Shown here: piece after piece, positions 61,659-64,000 of the stretch
Layout: every line of letters starts with the position of its first letter
Numbering within the stretch: position 1 is the first letter of the stretch
From: JAOSJT01 sp035362335
GTDB lineage: Bacteria > Bacteroidota > Ignavibacteria > SZUA-365
NCBI GenBank assembly: GCA_035362335.1
Contig: DAOSDL010000008.1
Span: 1-64,000, forward strand
Direction of reading: 5' to 3'
DNA: 64,000 nucleotides
Made by a program: the position numbers and the translations under genes
The notes under the pieces: model-generated
What the model saw: the letters and a program-made list of their open reading frames with translations, nothing else
What the model was told of the DNA's origin: nothing
Databases searched by the model: none

Positions 61659-62496
61659 CGCGTCCCGAGTCCTACAGTTTTCCCACCCGCCGTGCCACAA
61701 TGCCCTGCGCCGTGTGCAGGGTGATGAGATAGCTGCCGCGTGGCAAGCTGGAGACGTCGAAGCTCACACGCTGCCCGGAAGCGACGCCGCGGATCGCATC
61801 GAGTGAGCGACCGAGCATATCGTGCAGCCGTACTTCGACAGGCGAAGCATCCACGGTCGTGCAGGTGACGTACATCCGCGTGCTGGCCGGATCGGGATAC
61901 ACCTCCAGGCGCAGGCCCGCTGGCGACGCCACCGCCGTGATGGCCACCGTCGTCACCGCGAAGGGATCGGACTCCGCCACGCAGCCTTCCGTCGAGACCG
62001 CCTCGACATGATACACGCCCGGCTGCTCCACGGTGAATTGTGGCTGCGTATCGTCCTGCACAAGCACGCCGTCCCGATACCACAGGAAGCGGGCGGCGGG
62101 CGTCTGCACCAGCAGGGTGTCGGCGATGCGCGCGATCTCGGGTTTCACCGGACGCGGATGGAAGGTGGCGATGTACTGCTCCGATGTGTGCGTGCAGCCG
62201 AATTCATCCGTACCCGTCACGCGCAAGGGCTGCGCCGAGGTCACGGGCACGAGGCGTCCGCCGCGTCGATCGCTCCAGTGGTATTCCGCGAACTCCTCCA
62301 CAGCACGCAGCCAAATCGTATCGCCCTCGCAGGCGGCGGGTGGCGTGGCTTCGATGCTCACCGCGCGGACCGGTCGCGCGTGAATGGTAAACACACGCGA
62401 CGACAGCGTATCGCCGCGCGCGTTCACGGCGCGCACCTGATACTCGCCCGTGTCCTTCACCACGATACTGCGCGTGCGCGCGCCGGTGCTCCATAT
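61659..62496 (-). repeat. 838-bp direct repeat, copy B (T9SS/Ig-like cassette)
   Basis: Partner of 58551-59388. It encodes the last ~275 residues of the next VWA-type gene; only about four residue differences from copy A are seen, all near the ends. Confidence 0.92.
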
Positions 62497-64000
62497 ATAT
62501 GCGGCGAAGCCCTCCTCTGCGTCGAGCGTCATGCTGTCATTCGGACACAGATATCCTGTGTATCCGACACCGGGGATGGCGACGGAATCCCTGCTGTCTA
62601 GGCGCGGTATGCGAATCGCGGCAGTTACGAACGAGCTGTTGACAAAGGCACTATCGCCTTTGAGCGAAATCGCCCTCGCGCTGATCGGCACGTCGCGCGT
62701 TTCGAGTATATGCGGATGCACCAACTCCCACGAGACGGTGCCGCTCTCTCCCGGAGCAAGCACCGCGGGAGTAAGTGCCTTGCGCTGATCGAATGGCGTC
62801 GCGGGAGGAGCGAGCGTCATCTGTCCACCGAGGCCGAGTACCACATCGATGGCACCCGAGGGATGCCCTCCCTCGTTCTTGACGCGCACCGTGAGGGGAA
62901 TCGGCATGGGATCGTAGCGACCGTTGACCGAATCCGCCTCCACCCGCGGAGCATCGAGCCATATCTGAAGCAGAGGCAATGCCGATCCCAGATCCACCTC
63001 CGCATTGCAGAACACCGGAGGATGGTTGCTGAACGTGACTTCGATGGGGATTATCGCTTTCGCTTTCACAGGACGACGCAGAGGGCGCACCATCCACGCG
63101 ACTTCGATGGAATCCTGCGGCGGCAGAATCGTGGTGGACGGAAGCTGCTGGTCCACAGTTGGTTGGAGCAAGGTGACGGCATCCGCATAATCGAGCAATC
63201 GCACACCCACGATCTCCGCGGCGGTACTGCCGAAATTCTTCAGCCGGTAACGCAATTCAAACTCTTCCGGTGTGAAGCGCTCGACGGAGGCGTCCCAGGT
63301 CACAACCGGACGACTCACCGTAATACCCCGCACAAAGGGCGCGGATTGCGTGACGTGGATCGTAGCGGCCTGTAATTCGGGAATGAGACATCCTTTTTCC
63401 ATGCGGATATCGAAGAGCGGCAATGTGCAGTCGCTCTCCCCGGTGATCTGGGGCACGACGATGTCGAAGCGCATCAGGGTTTGCGTCCCACGCACGAACA
63501 CGGGCTCGGTCGAGCGCACCTCAATCGTGTCCGGATAGCGGCTGTAACTCCATCGATCCGCCAGTACCGTTCCCGCCAGATCTCCGACACCGAACACCTG
63601 GTAACAATCCAGTGTCCATGATCGGAAGCGCAACGTGAACGGCTGCAGCCACGCACCCTGCGGTGGTGCATGCACGAGCAGCGGCAACTCGGTTACAGTG
63701 TTGCTCAGCAATGAGCTGTTGGGAAAACCGATGGGAAGAGATGTGAACGCCGTGCTGTCGACAGGTGTGCTGTACTGGACCTGCTCGATGGCCGTGCCAC
63801 CGCAGGAGCTGTGCAGCATGACACGCAGATCGCGCCGCGTGCCATCGGGACAGTCCGCATCGAACATCACCCTGCAATACTCCTCGCCCAAGCGCAGTCG
63901 ACGAAACACTTCCATGAACGCCGCGGTCGCATCGGCCCTGTTCGCTACCCGCGTGAAGTACCCGCCGGTCTCCGCCGCGACGAGCGCGAATTCGGTGAAG
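61672..64000 (-). CDS. VWA-family T9SS surface protein, 5' end beyond the window
   Basis: At least 775 residues are visible; the frame is open through the right edge and starts outside. The first visible residues, FTEFALVAAETGGYF, correspond to SFTDFALLAEATGGYF of the neighbouring gene, so the missing part should be its signal peptide and most of its VWA domain. Then FMEVFRRLRLGEEYC, beta-sandwich repeats, a module with MTLDAEEGFAAYIWSTGAR, and the same Ig-like and T9SS modules as the downstream paralogue. Middle regions of the two proteins are clearly homologous but diverged. The two genes are tandem on one strand. Confidence 0.9.
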   Translation of the reverse strand, partial: FTEFALVAAETGGYFTRVANRADATAAFMEVFRRLRLGEEYCRVMFDADCPDGTRRDLRVMLHSSCGGTAIEQVQYSTPVDSTAFTSLPIGFPNSSLLSNTVTELPLLVHAPPQGAWLQPFTLRFRSWTLDCYQVFGVGDLAGTVLADRWSYSRYPDTIEVRSTEPVFVRGTQTLMRFDIVVPQITGESDCTLPLFDIRMEKGCLIPELQAATIHVTQSAPFVRGITVSRPVVTWDASVERFTPEEFELRYRLKNFGSTAAEIVGVRLLDYADAVTLLQPTVDQQLPSTTILPPQDSIEVAWMVRPLRRPVKAKAIIPIEVTFSNHPPVFCNAEVDLGSALPLLQIWLDAPRVEADSVNGRYDPMPIPLTVRVKNEGGHPSGAIDVVLGLGGQMTLAPPATPFDQRKALTPAVLAPGESGTVSWELVHPHILETRDVPISARAISLKGDSAFVNSSFVTAAIRIPRLDSRDSVAIPGVGYTGYLCPNDSMTLDAEEGFAAYIWSTGARTRSIVVKDTGEYQVRAVNARGDTLSSRVFTIHARPVRAVSIEATPPAACEGDTIWLRAVEEFAEYHWSDRRGGRLVPVTSAQPLRVTGTDEFGCTHTSEQYIATFHPRPVKPEIARIADTLLVQTPAARFLWYRDGVLVQDDTQPQFTVEQPGVYHVEAVSTEGCVAESDPFAVTTVAITAVASPAGLRLEVYPDPASTRMYVTCTTVDASPVEVRLHDMLGRSLDAIRGVASGQRVSFDVSSLPRGSYLITLHTAQGIVARRVGKL

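Overview
The window (two 100-N scaffold gaps, G+C-rich) looks like a draft chromosome segment of a Gram-negative bacterium on the Bacteroidota/Chlorobiota side of the FCB group. The clues are several secreted proteins ending in type IX secretion (T9SS) C-terminal domains, one with a NYPNPFNP motif, a TonB-dependent receptor with a carboxypeptidase-regulatory N-domain, and a MurE DNPR motif that implies meso-diaminopimelate peptidoglycan. An Ignavibacteria/Kapaibacteriota-like lineage is my best guess, but that is inference. The promoters I can read look sigma70-like (TTGACN, about 17 nt, TATNTT).

Layout. 1-4.4 kb: a Phd/RelE toxin-antitoxin pair and a T9SS cargo locus carrying duplicated C-terminal domains, flanked by three copies of an intergenic repeat. 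4.5-22.7 kb: a complete minus-strand division and cell wall (dcw) cluster, mraZ-rsmH-ftsL-ftsI-murE-murF-mraY-murD-ftsW-murG-(PH-like membrane protein)-murC-murB-ftsQ-ftsA-ftsZ, with overlapping or nearly abutting genes. It starts at a promoter with MraZ-type TGGG repeats and ends at a 14-bp stem terminator. 23-28.8 kb (minus): secD-secF-STAS protein, a terminator, then purA and a DUF1611 (DgcN-like) gene. 29-34.4 kb (minus): a large T9SS-sorted VWA-like protein and a secreted M1 aminopeptidase with a HEAT-repeat tail.

34.8-46 kb: metabolic and accessory genes, namely pepD, a RibD/DHFR-like reductase, a histidine ammonia-lyase homologue with an Ala-Cys-Gly MIO triad, an OsmC protein, a membrane protein with an Lcl/DUF1566-like tail, a DUF5995 protein, a K+ channel with two RCK modules, and a long-form urocanate hydratase. 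Palindromic repeats sit between hutH and osmC, and a related half-element precedes hutU. 46-49.2 kb (minus): small accessory genes including a HigBA-like pair, HicAB, a GNAT and a GxxExxY protein. 49.4-51.6 kb: groES-groEL under a perfect CIRCE operator.

51.7-55.1 kb: a TPP riboswitch followed by an intrinsic terminator controls a TonB-dependent receptor and thiamine pyrophosphokinase. This predicts an outer-membrane thiamine uptake and activation operon. 55.2-58.5 kb: an M16-family protein lacking the canonical zinc motif, a small secreted protein, and a protein with a DUF3883-like tail. 58.5-64 kb: two adjacent VWA/T9SS surface proteins, the second running off the window. Their last ~280 residues are almost identical, with about 608 bp identical by eye, while the rest of each protein has diverged. 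This suggests recent gene conversion of a sorting/Ig-like cassette.
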